Shown here one piece after another: positions 6,527-14,084 of a stretch of DNA of 39,376 bases (its first letter is position 1; every line of letters starts with the position of its first letter). The DNA comes from Acidobacteriaceae bacterium (GTDB lineage: Bacteria; Acidobacteriota; Terriglobia; Terriglobales; Acidobacteriaceae). The stretch covers positions 1 to 39,376 of the forward strand of contig JAJPKO010000061.1 of assembly GCA_021323655.1 (NCBI GenBank), given 5' to 3'. The notes under the pieces are model-generated. The model did no database searches, was not told the origin of the DNA, and was given only the letters and a program-made list of their open reading frames with translations. A program made the position numbers and the translations under genes.

Positions 6527-7567
6527 ATGGACTACGATCCCATTCAACCCCTCGAAGCCATCGGCTACACCCCGCGCGAGGCATCATTCCTGTACCTGGT
6601 CGCCGTGCATTCCGGCTACTTCCTGCGCCGCCAGTATCACCGCTTCGCGCAGCGGGAAGGGGGCAGGATGGCGACTCGCTTTCTCACAAAAGCCCACCGC
6701 CACCGGCACATTCAGGTCATCGAGTGTGGGCAGAAGCGGCACATCTATCACCTGACGGCGAAGCCTATCTATGCCGCTCTCGGTTTTGCCGGATCGCAGC
6801 ATCGCCGCATCAAGAGCGATGCCTACATGAAATCCCGGCTTATGGTACTCGACTTCGTCCTCGATCACCTCGACGCGGACATTCTCTTTGCCGAAATGGC
6901 CAAGGTCGATTTCTTCACGACACAGTGCGGCGTGAAACTGGAATTGCTGCCGCGGAGCCATATGGGCAGGCCGCTTTACTTCTCCGAGGGGTTTCCCATC
7001 CTGGTCTCCAGCGTCGGCGTTCCACGTTTTACTTTTATCGATGAAGGCCAGGTCTGCAGCTCCCGATTCGAGAATTTCCTCGATCAGTATCAGCCGCTGT
7101 TCAGCGCCCTCGGCGCATCCGAGCTGATCTATCTTGCCGACATCGAAGCCAATGTGCGGCGGGCAAAGGCCGCGTTTGAACGCTGCTTTCCCGCCGACCG
7201 GATGCAAGGAGTGACGCCGCTCACGCCCCTCGGCGTTGAACACTTCCTGAAATTCCTGCGCGCCAGGCAGTTCTTCGAGGCCGAAGGTGGTGGTGTCCTG
7301 TCCTCCGAATTGCAGCTTCTGCGCGAAGGAGAGCCGCTCTACACCACGCTCGAACACCAGGCTCTGTACGCCGCATGGAAGGCTGGAGCCACCAATGCGA
7401 CAAAAATCCGCGAACGGTTTCAGCAGGCTCCGCTGCGCATGACCTTCACAACGACCGTGCTTCCGTACAGCTATCCGATCTATACGCTGCGGCAGGATGG
7501 CCAACCGGAAGAAAGAGACGCGACCCACCACGAGACCCCGCACCAGACCCCTGCGATGGAGGCTTAG
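6527..7567 (+). CDS. Conserved element-borne protein, unknown function (possible replication-relaxation partner)
   Basis: This is a 346-residue protein starting 2 bases after the previous stop. The N-terminal 90 residues look like a winged helix (REASFLYLVAVHSGYFLRRQYHRF, ...IYHLTAKPIYAAL). The rest is mixed alpha/beta with segments such as LFAEMAKVDFFTT, PRFTFIDEG and TPLGVEHFLKFLRARQFFEAEGG. Its layout parallels the previous protein (a DNA-binding-like front and a globular back), so the two may be diverged partners that act on the adjacent non-coding repeat region. I do not recognise a named family. The C-terminal tail (DATHHETPHQTP) looks disordered. Confidence 0.65.
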   Translation: MDYDPIQPLEAIGYTPREASFLYLVAVHSGYFLRRQYHRFAQREGGRMATRFLTKAHRHRHIQVIECGQKRHIYHLTAKPIYAALGFAGSQHRRIKSDAYMKSRLMVLDFVLDHLDADILFAEMAKVDFFTTQCGVKLELLPRSHMGRPLYFSEGFPILVSSVGVPRFTFIDEGQVCSSRFENFLDQYQPLFSALGASELIYLADIEANVRRAKAAFERCFPADRMQGVTPLTPLGVEHFLKFLRARQFFEAEGGGVLSSELQLLREGEPLYTTLEHQALYAAWKAGATNATKIRERFQQAPLRMTFTTTVLPYSYPIYTLRQDGQPEERDATHHETPHQTPAMEA

Positions 7568-7618
7568 TCATGCAAATAGAGCGAGTTGGAAAGATGGCCA
7601 GGGCCACGGGAAAGTGTA

Positions 7619-7693
7619 TGCCGGGGGCGGGAGCGCCATCGCGCCGCGATTGCCGCGTCGCCTCCGGCGCACTCGTCGCTCCCGCCCCCGGCA
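7619..7693. repeat. 17-bp perfect GC-rich inverted repeat
   Basis: The left arm 7619-7635 (TGCCGGGGGCGGGAGCG) and right arm 7677-7693 are exact reverse complements, separated by 41 bases. The spacer itself contains GCGCC/GGCGC pairs that extend the fold. It is the strongest secondary-structure element in the mobile region. Confidence 0.85.
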
Positions 7694-7753
7694 CTTCAGG
7701 TATCGAGAACGTATCTGTCGCGGATACCAGACTCATCTGCGCCGGATACGACG

Positions 7754-7794
7754 CGGATCAGTTCAGCATCCGTTGTTGATCCATAACTGATCCG
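7754..7794. repeat. 10-bp inverted repeat, possible operator
   Basis: CGGATCAGTT (7754-7763) is the exact reverse complement of AACTGATCCG (7785-7794). It lies about 45 bases before the ribbon-helix-helix gene, the usual place for autoregulation by proteins of that fold, or for an accessory relaxosome site. Confidence 0.6.
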
Positions 7795-7839
7795 TGATGA
7801 ATCCATGACAGAGCGCAATGTTATCCACAGGAGATATTC

Positions 7840-8133
7840 ATGAGTCGACTGAAACTGATGCACGGAGTGAGCCGGATACGCCGCGCCAAGCTCCAATCCT
7901 CTATCGACCAGACCGTCGCAGACGACATCGAGCTGCTCGCCACATGGTCCAACAACGAAACGAACTATGTCGTCAACGAGCTGTTGCGCTTCGCGCTGGC
8001 GCAAGAGGAAGACTTCCAGAAATACAAGGCAACTGCGGCACCGAATTCCGCGCATCCAGCCAGCAATCCAAAAGCGGCGCAGGCAGTAGCCAAATCTGAT
8101 CCAGCGGTAACATCCGCTGCTGCGAAAGGGTGA
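7840..8133 (+). CDS. Ribbon-helix-helix (CopG/Arc-like) DNA-binding protein
   Basis: The 97-residue protein has a basic N-terminus, a strand (KLQSSIDQTVADDIELLATWS) and two helices ending in NYVVNELLRFALAQEED. This is the pattern of ribbon-helix-helix repressors and relaxosome accessory proteins. The C-terminal 40 residues are Ala/Ser/Pro-rich and probably disordered. AGGAG lies 8 bases before the ATG. It follows the repeat-rich region that may be an oriT, and the coupling-protein gene begins 9 bases after its stop. A role like TraY or NikA (binding the transfer origin and regulating its own operon) is inferred from fold and position. Confidence 0.7.
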   Translation: MSRLKLMHGVSRIRRAKLQSSIDQTVADDIELLATWSNNETNYVVNELLRFALAQEEDFQKYKATAAPNSAHPASNPKAAQAVAKSDPAVTSAAAKG

Positions 8134-8142
8134 GGGAGCCTT

Positions 8143-10179
8143 ATGAATTTTCGCGCGCATCTACAATGCCTCACTCATCCACTGATCGAGTATCGCGTCC
8201 TGCTCTCGTTCGGCCTGAGCGCGGCCTGCGGCATCATCCTCAAAAGCCTTTATCCCATCGACGTCGGGAACCCGATGCTGCGCATGATTGCTTTGAAGCA
8301 GCCTCTGATTTACCGCACCGTCGTCTGGAGCTACGATCTCTTTCTGTACAGCACACCGTTCCTGATTCTCTCCACGATATTCTCGCTCGCCTACATCCAT
8401 ATATTTAGGAGAGAGTCGGACGAAGCGGCCGGGCCGCTTCCACCGTATCCTGATCCGCGTACCAGACAGGACTTGTCGTTGATCCTCGGAGAAGTCCATC
8501 GCCAGCTTGTCCCCGAACCCAGCCCGGCTCCGCAGTGGCTCAGCATACCGGAGCGGGGCCTCTACACCGGGACCTGCATCGTGGGCGCAACCGGCTCGGG
8601 AAAGACCCTGGCCCTGGTCCTACCGGCGATGCGGCAGTTGTTCGCATATTGCGCCAGCGATCCTGAACGAAAACTTTCAGGCGTCGTGCTCGAAGTCAAA
8701 GGCGATCTCTGCCGCCAGCTCCGGCGCATCCTCAAATGGTGCGGACGGGAACAGGATTATATCGAGGTCTCGCTCGATGGCGATATCCGCTACAACCCGT
8801 TGAACAACTCGCTCGACCCATATGCACAGGCATTCAATATCGCCTCCATCATCACCAGCATCTGGGGCAAAGGCAAGGAACCGTTCTGGCAGCAGAGCTA
8901 CACAGACCTGGTGCGGTATGTCATTCTGCTCCATCGCGTCCGTGACGGATACCTGACGCTGGTCGATCTCTTTCGCACCGTGATCAGCGCGGGGCGCCTT
9001 GAAGAGATGCTGATCGAGGTGGGGTCGCGCTTCAGCCGGACCCAATACATCGGCATCGCAAAAGGCGCTTACCGGAAATATGAACCGCTGCTGTCTCCGC
9101 TCGGCTTCGAGTGGAACAAGGATGCGAAGCAGTACCTCGCCGTCTGGACCGAAGAACTGGAGCGGCTGCTCCTCCACGAGACAAACGCCGAGTTCTTCGT
9201 TTATGCCAAAAAACCATACGCGCCGGAGCAACAGGATCGCTTCGACAGCGTCCGGTACTGGTACTGGGAGCACTGGAAGTTCTTCCGCTCCGAGGTCAAG
9301 ACCTCGATCATCCAGGGCATCGTGGTCTTCCTATCGCTATTCGAAACCGATCCCCAGGTGCGCCGGGTCTTTTGCCCGCCGCGGGAACTCTACCAAGGCA
9401 AGCCATGCCCGAGCGATTCTCGTGGCCGTGTCCTGCCGCCGTTCGATGAGCTGATCGAGTCCGGTACGGTCGTCGGCCTGAACTTTCCCGTCGCCCTGAA
9501 CCCGGCGCTCGCGAAGACCATCGGCACACTCATGAAGATCGATTACCAGCGCGCCGTGCTTCTGCGCATTCCGAAGATGGATGCCGAGCTGGAGAAGCAC
9601 TTCCGCCCGACTGTGTTTCTCTGCGACGAGTACCAAAACTTCGCCACCGTCGGCGGCGACAATCCCACCGGCGACGAACGCTTTCTCTCCATCTCGCGCC
9701 AGCCGAAGTGCATTCCCATCGTCGCCACTCAAAGCATCGCCAGCCTGAAAGACGCGCTCCCCAATGAAGGAGTGAAGACTCTGTTGCAGGCGTTCCGCAC
9801 CAAAGTCTTCCTGACCACCTCCGATCCCGAGACCGCCCGCTACGCGTCGGAGCTGTGCGGCAAGGCGGACCGGACCCGGATCAGCTACACCGTCTCCGAG
9901 TCCAGCAATAACGCCAACGTTGGATGGCTTTCTGGACGTACATCGTCCAGCAGAGGCTCCGTCTCTGCCTCCAAGCAGTACCAGAAACACAAGGAGCCGT
10001 TGTTCGAGGAAAAACTCTTCTTCGATCTCAAGAATGCACAGGCCGTCGTGGTCGCCTTCGATGGCATCACTCCATTGCCGCCGACCTACTGCTATCTCAA
10101 GCCGGACTTCCTGCCCATCACGATGTCCTGGTTCGAGCAGGAACGGATCGGCTTCGATCCCGGGAGGGTGCGGCATTGA
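8143..10179 (+). CDS. Type IV coupling protein, VirD4/TraG family
   Basis: The 678-residue ATPase has two N-terminal membrane helices (about residues 20-40 and 65-88) and a cytoplasmic motor domain. Walker A is GATGSGKT at residues 148-155. The Walker B-like segment TVFLCDEYQNF has its acidic pair at 495-496, followed by the TraG-type segment SISRQPKCIPIVATQSIASLKDAL and a C-terminal region typical of TraG/TraD. By family it links the relaxosome to the type IV secretion channel and pumps DNA, acting as an inner-membrane hexamer. GAGGGAG precedes the ATG. The stop overlaps the start of the VirB11 gene, so the two ATPases are coupled in expression. Confidence 0.93.
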   Translation: MNFRAHLQCLTHPLIEYRVLLSFGLSAACGIILKSLYPIDVGNPMLRMIALKQPLIYRTVVWSYDLFLYSTPFLILSTIFSLAYIHIFRRESDEAAGPLPPYPDPRTRQDLSLILGEVHRQLVPEPSPAPQWLSIPERGLYTGTCIVGATGSGKTLALVLPAMRQLFAYCASDPERKLSGVVLEVKGDLCRQLRRILKWCGREQDYIEVSLDGDIRYNPLNNSLDPYAQAFNIASIITSIWGKGKEPFWQQSYTDLVRYVILLHRVRDGYLTLVDLFRTVISAGRLEEMLIEVGSRFSRTQYIGIAKGAYRKYEPLLSPLGFEWNKDAKQYLAVWTEELERLLLHETNAEFFVYAKKPYAPEQQDRFDSVRYWYWEHWKFFRSEVKTSIIQGIVVFLSLFETDPQVRRVFCPPRELYQGKPCPSDSRGRVLPPFDELIESGTVVGLNFPVALNPALAKTIGTLMKIDYQRAVLLRIPKMDAELEKHFRPTVFLCDEYQNFATVGGDNPTGDERFLSISRQPKCIPIVATQSIASLKDALPNEGVKTLLQAFRTKVFLTTSDPETARYASELCGKADRTRISYTVSESSNNANVGWLSGRTSSSRGSVSASKQYQKHKEPLFEEKLFFDLKNAQAVVVAFDGITPLPPTYCYLKPDFLPITMSWFEQERIGFDPGRVRH

Positions 10180-11081
10180 GTTTTGAAATTATCATCCCGT
10201 TTCTCAAGCCCATCGCGTCTCTTTTGCTCGACCAGACCATCTCCGAGATCATGGTCAATCCCGACGGCTCCGTCTGGACCGAAAAAGATGGACGCATTCA
10301 ATGCTGCCTGGATATTCAGTTTGACGATGGCGCTCTGCTCACCGGCCTCGAAGTCATCGCCAACCGGTTTGGCAAAAAGCTCGATGCCGATTCCCCCATC
10401 CTCAACCTGCGCCTGCCCGATGGCAGCCGCATGGCCGCGCTGATTCCTCCTTTGGTGAATCCCCACCCGCTGATGACGATCCGTAAGTTCACCTCAAGGA
10501 ACTTCACCATGCATGACCTGATCGAGCGGAGGATGTTGACCGAAGCTCAGGCGAAAACGCTGGCAGAAGCCGTACAGCATGGCGACAACCTCCTCATCTC
10601 CGGCGCGACCAGCTCGGGCAAAACCACCCTCGCCAACGTGCTCGCCGACTTCATTCCCGAAAACGACCGCATCCTGATTTTGGAAGATGTGGCCGAACTC
10701 TATATCCGCAAACCCCACGTCATATCCGCCGAGACGCAGCTTGACACCCACAAGAGCCTGGTAGGGTTTGCCGATCTGCTCAAAGCCGCGCTGCGGCACA
10801 GGCCGGACAGGATTATCGTGGGTGAGATTCGCGGACCGGAGGCGAGAGTTTTCCTCGACGCGCTCAACACCGGGCATCGCGGGTCGTTGACCACCATTCA
10901 TGCCAACAGCGCCGAGGACGCGCTGCGCCGCCTGGCGCAGCTTGCCCTGCGCGGTTCAGGCGGTGTCTCGCTGCGCGACGTGGAGGAAGAATGCAGGCGG
11001 TCTATCGACGCGGTCGCCCATGTCGTCCATCGAGACGGCTGGCGCCATCTGACAGAGATCAGGAGACCCGCTGCCGAATAG
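10176..11081 (+). CDS. VirB11/CpaF-type secretion ATPase, TTG start
   Basis: This is a 301-residue hexameric-type ATPase. The N-terminal domain contains ISEIMVNPDGSVWTEKDG. Walker A GATSSGKT is at 143-150, the Asp box ILILEDVAELYI follows, then ALRHRPDRIIVGEIRGPEA (Walker B region) and TGHRGSLTTIHANSAEDAL (His box). All hallmark VirB11 motifs are present. Translation most likely starts at TTG 10176, overlapping the coupling-protein stop as TTGA, with GGGAGGG 7-8 bases upstream. The open frame extends upstream inside the coupling gene but without homology. By family it powers a type IV secretion or pilus machine. No VirB4, VirB6, VirB8, VirB9 or VirB10 follows. Confidence 0.92.
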   Translation: MSFEIIIPFLKPIASLLLDQTISEIMVNPDGSVWTEKDGRIQCCLDIQFDDGALLTGLEVIANRFGKKLDADSPILNLRLPDGSRMAALIPPLVNPHPLMTIRKFTSRNFTMHDLIERRMLTEAQAKTLAEAVQHGDNLLISGATSSGKTTLANVLADFIPENDRILILEDVAELYIRKPHVISAETQLDTHKSLVGFADLLKAALRHRPDRIIVGEIRGPEARVFLDALNTGHRGSLTTIHANSAEDALRRLAQLALRGSGGVSLRDVEEECRRSIDAVAHVVHRDGWRHLTEIRRPAAE

Positions 11082-11083
11082 AC

Positions 11084-11713
11084 CTATTGCCCGTCAACTT
11101 CCCAGCCTACGTTGGTCAACTGCAACTCCGCGGTTTCCTCTGTTCTCGAGATGCCGCCGACCGTTGTCCGTATGTCTCCGAATGCCTGCTGCACGTCGGC
11201 GCGTGTAGCCCACGGCGCGAGGTCCGGCATCTTATAGGTATAGGTCACCTCGGTTTCGAGAACCGATCCCATCGATTCGGGCTTAGTCCAGCTCACGATG
11301 GAATCAACGACCTCATGACCATAGCAGAGGGCGCTGCTTTGCCCTAGGCCGCCGGGTTTTACCTGGAAGTATTTCCGGCCTTCATCTGTCAGCTGATAAC
11401 GTCTCACGGGCCGCGGCGCAGATGGTCCGAGAGCGCCTATCATCCCCTGGATCACGGCTGTCGTATCGTTGCCGCGCACGAGGTCTGAGCTTTCGAGCGC
11501 GGCCATCTGCGGCGCGGTGCCGGACTGGTCCTTCAACTCGGATGCGGGAACATCGATCGGAAACGCCTGCGCGAAGAAGGTGCATTCGGCCCCATGTTTC
11601 GCAAGATAGCGGTTGATGGCGACGGTGAGATGGGCGGCGTTCGGCTTCTTCGCTTCGTTGCAGCCGCTGAGCAAAAGAAAAGCAGCCAGCACAAACGGTT
11701 CGGGTCTGCGCAT
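11084..11713 (-). CDS. Predicted lipoprotein, unknown function
   Basis: The 209-residue protein begins with an Arg-containing n-region, a hydrophobic stretch and a lipobox, LLLSGC, near residue 18, predicting lipid anchoring after export. The mature part contains AECTFFAQAFPIDVP, a segment YQLTDEGRKYF, and the paired aromatic strands VTYTYKMPDLAPWA. I recognise no named domain. GGAGG stands 6 bases before the ATG. It converges on the VirB11 gene with only 2 bases between the stops and follows the LysR gene on the same strand after 56 bases, so it may be co-transcribed with that regulator. Its substrate or envelope role is unknown. Confidence 0.75.
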   Translation of the reverse strand: MRRPEPFVLAAFLLLSGCNEAKKPNAAHLTVAINRYLAKHGAECTFFAQAFPIDVPASELKDQSGTAPQMAALESSDLVRGNDTTAVIQGMIGALGPSAPRPVRRYQLTDEGRKYFQVKPGGLGQSSALCYGHEVVDSIVSWTKPESMGSVLETEVTYTYKMPDLAPWATRADVQQAFGDIRTTVGGISRTEETAELQLTNVGWEVDGQ

Positions 11714-11769
11714 ATCTGACCTCCGATGGGGTAACCTTCGTCTGCAAGGCTTCTCTGGGGCTGCAACAT

Positions 11770-12717
11770 TTAAGGAGGCCGGTGGCGCGGATTGAGCGTC
11801 ACCCTCTGCCGCTCATTTCTGAGCTTCGCCGTCCTTACCCAGAGAAGGTTCTGAAAATCTTTGACCGCATCGGTGCGGTTATCCCGGCGCACGAAGATGC
11901 CGCTCTTCATGGTCAGAAGCCTGTCCGCCAGCGGCCGGAACACAATCCCGTCCTTCGACAGATGCGACCAGCCGCCGCTCACCATCGCAATCCCTTTCCC
12001 CCCGAGCGTCATGTGGATCGCCTCATGAAACGTGAACGGCTGCGCGATAACGTTCAGTTCGATGCCGAGTACGTCGAAATACGCGGTAATCTCTTTATGA
12101 ACTTCCGGCAGCGCATGTTCCGAGAATCCGATCAGCGGCTCCCTGTTGAGATCCCGCGGCAAAATGGAAGCTGATCGAAACAGTCGATGTCTTGCCGGGA
12201 CACAGAGCATCAGGTCCTCGTCGAGCAGTTCCCGGGCTTCGAGTTCGGGATATTTGACAGGAAGGTAGCCAATGCCGGCCTGGTACCGGCCCTCCAGTAC
12301 CCCTCGAATGATTTCCGTTGTATGCAGGCTCGTCATCCGCAGCACCGGATCCCCGGGCCGCTCGAAGCGTAGACCGGAGACGATCGTCAGCAATTCCGGG
12401 CAGAGAAACGACGAGTACGCGGCTTCGAGAAAACCGGCCTGCCGCTGCGCAACGTTCCGCGCCCGCTGCGCCGCCCGCTCATAGTGATCGACAGAGTGAA
12501 GGATCTCCTCCACAAATGCCTCACCGGCTTCGGTCAAGCGCGCTCCTCCGTGCCAGATGTAAAACAGCCTCACTCCTACGGCGGCTTCGACATGATGGAT
12601 TTTGCGGCCCAATGCGGGTTGCGACGTATGCAGGCGCATCGCGGCGCGCGACACGCTGCCTTCCTGCCCCACGGCGATCACGCTCTTCAGGTCGTGGATG
12701 GATACGTCGTCCGACAT
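11770..12717 (-). CDS. LysR-family transcriptional regulator
   Basis: The 315-residue protein has the LysR winged helix at residues 5-65 (HDLKSVIAVGQEGSVSRAAMRL, SQPALGRKIHHVEAAVGVRLF). A linker helix and a two-lobed inducer-binding domain follow (VLRMTSLHTTEIIRGVLEGRYQAGIGYLP, then EPLIGFSEHAL). Length and layout are normal for the family. The C-terminus is somewhat extended and basic. It reads away from the glycan island and towards the lipoprotein gene, and no divergent target gene is visible upstream, so its effector and regulon cannot be inferred. The ATG is preceded by a poor ribosome-binding site. Confidence 0.93.
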   Translation of the reverse strand: MSDDVSIHDLKSVIAVGQEGSVSRAAMRLHTSQPALGRKIHHVEAAVGVRLFYIWHGGARLTEAGEAFVEEILHSVDHYERAAQRARNVAQRQAGFLEAAYSSFLCPELLTIVSGLRFERPGDPVLRMTSLHTTEIIRGVLEGRYQAGIGYLPVKYPELEARELLDEDLMLCVPARHRLFRSASILPRDLNREPLIGFSEHALPEVHKEITAYFDVLGIELNVIAQPFTFHEAIHMTLGGKGIAMVSGGWSHLSKDGIVFRPLADRLLTMKSGIFVRRDNRTDAVKDFQNLLWVRTAKLRNERQRVTLNPRHRPP

Positions 12718-13137
12718 CTCTGGCCCCCGTCACAACAAGCAGGGCTGGGCACAAGGCGTTTCCCGCACCTATGGCTGAACTTGCTTTGCATCTTTCGCTT
12801 CCATAACTTTCAAGCTGTGTCATCCCCACTTCAATGCTTGTCGCTTCATCCGAAATCCGTTCCCTGTCTCGTGGAATTCACAGCGCCTAATTAATCTTTC
12901 CACGAGAACCGCAGCTGCTTTCCGTTGCCCGATCTGGGGTAATAAAGAGTAAGACTAACGAGCCATCCAGATGATCCACGAAATCGTCACCGCCGGCAAA
13001 TACAAGCGTGGTTCACGCGAGAAGCACCATCGTGATTCCATCGTCATAAACCAAACCCACGACCATCACGGCACTGGCTGCATATACTGGTAAACTACTC
13101 AACAATACATTCGGAGCCAACCAACCACATCGACCAC
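12718..13137. other. Intergenic region between mobile module and glycan island
   Basis: These 420 bases hold no clear gene, tRNA or integrase remnant. They have lower GC than the module to the left, contain an AT-rich patch (CCTAATTAATC near 12887) and one short open frame (12971-13093). This is the boundary between the conjugative genes and the sugar-utilisation genes. Confidence 0.5.
12971..13093 (+). CDS. Possible 40-aa His-rich small protein (doubtful)
   Basis: The reading frame ATG 12971 to TAA 13093 encodes 40 residues beginning MIHEIVTAGKYKRG, with a His cluster (THDHHGTG) and ending CIYW. No ribosome-binding site is obvious. It might be a remnant of a gene broken at the island boundary or a chance frame. 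Confidence 0.2.
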   Translation: MIHEIVTAGKYKRGSREKHHRDSIVINQTHDHHGTGCIYW

Positions 13138-13920
13138 CTACTGAGCTAACCATCCACCATCCATGGGAATCGCGGCGCCGGTGATGTTGCTTGCATTCTC
13201 AGTGCAGAGATAAAGAGCCAGAGAGCCAATTTGTTCGACAGTCGTGAACGCGCCGGACGGCTGTTTTTCAGACAAAAGTTTGCGGGTGGCCTCTTCATTC
13301 GAGATCTCTTCCGATGCAGCCTTCGTATCAATTTGGTCCTGCACCAGAGGTGTCAAGACCCAACCTGGGCAGATCGCATTGCAAGTAACACCTGAACCAG
13401 CCGTCTCAAGCGCTACTACTTTGGTCAATCCAATAAGACCATGCTTTGCAGCCACGTAGGCTGCTTTCCCTGCAGAAGCGACCAATCCATGCGTGGAAGC
13501 AATGTTGATTACTCGTCCCCATCCAGATCGCCGCATCAATGGCAAGGTCTTCCTAATCGTGTGAAACGAAGCTGAGAGGTTGACAGCCATAATGTAATCC
13601 CAGCGATCGGGAGGAAAATCCTCGATCGGGGCAATGTACTGTAGACCCGCATTGTTGATAAGAATGTCGACGCGTCCCAAACGCCCCTCAGCATCACGAA
13701 TGAGATCGATGCATTGGCTCGCATGCGACAGATCAGCACCGTTATACAGAACCTCTGCGTCGGATATCCGAGCCAATTCCGATCTCTGGTTCTCGATTGC
13801 TTCTGTCTCACCGAAGCCGTTTAGCATTAACGAGCAACCGTGTTTTGCCAATATTCTGGCAATGCCCTCACCTATTCCGCTCGTGGAACCGGTGATAACT
13901 GCAACTCGTCCTTTGAGCAT
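13138..13920 (-). CDS. 3-hydroxybutyrate dehydrogenase-type SDR
   Basis: This is a 260-residue classical short-chain dehydrogenase. It has the NAD-binding TGSTSGIG near residues 10-17, NNAG near 90, a catalytic Ser in INIAST, Tyr-Lys in AYVAAKHG, and CNAICPGWVLTPLV. The segments LNGFGE, LYNGADLS, APIEDFP, HGLVASAGKAAY and LLSEKQPSG strongly match bacterial D-3-hydroxybutyrate dehydrogenases (BdhA), which interconvert 3-hydroxybutyrate and acetoacetate using NAD. A shift to a sugar or other hydroxy acid is possible given the neighbouring sugar genes. GGAGG lies just before the ATG. It is the last gene of the minus-strand receptor/GH1 group, 164 bases past GH1. Confidence 0.88.
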   Translation of the reverse strand: MLKGRVAVITGSTSGIGEGIARILAKHGCSLMLNGFGETEAIENQRSELARISDAEVLYNGADLSHASQCIDLIRDAEGRLGRVDILINNAGLQYIAPIEDFPPDRWDYIMAVNLSASFHTIRKTLPLMRRSGWGRVINIASTHGLVASAGKAAYVAAKHGLIGLTKVVALETAGSGVTCNAICPGWVLTPLVQDQIDTKAASEEISNEEATRKLLSEKQPSGAFTTVEQIGSLALYLCTENASNITGAAIPMDGGWLAQ

Positions 13921-14084
13921 TCGTTCCCTCCACTTTGCACCCCCGGTCCGCAGTTCGCCTCTCGACAGTACAATTGCATGACTAGAGTTTGGCCGGTTCC
14001 ATCGGTTTCTCAGCGCCCAGCAATCAAGACTCGCGGTGTTGTACCATCAGCGTTGGTCTCGATCAGGCAGTGTTGAAACGCGAT

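Larger units (their letters stand above)
7568..7839. other. Candidate origin of transfer (oriT) region
   Basis: This 272-base gene-free stretch contains a 17-bp perfect inverted repeat (7619-7693), repeated CGGATAC words (7721, 7743 and again at 7873 inside the next gene) and a second 10-bp inverted repeat (7754-7794). It is flanked by replication-relaxation-like genes on the left and by a ribbon-helix-helix gene and the coupling ATPase on the right. Conjugative origins of transfer typically sit there and contain such repeats. The AGGAG before the ribbon-helix-helix gene lies at its right end. Confidence 0.5.

Noticed and set aside
7721-7879. CGGATAC words as replication iterons
   Set aside because: There are only three copies with uneven spacing, one of them inside a coding region; too few for an iteron array.
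12718-13137. Possible tRNA or attachment site at the mobile/glycan boundary
   Set aside because: No cloverleaf, no T-loop consensus and no duplicated core sequence was found.
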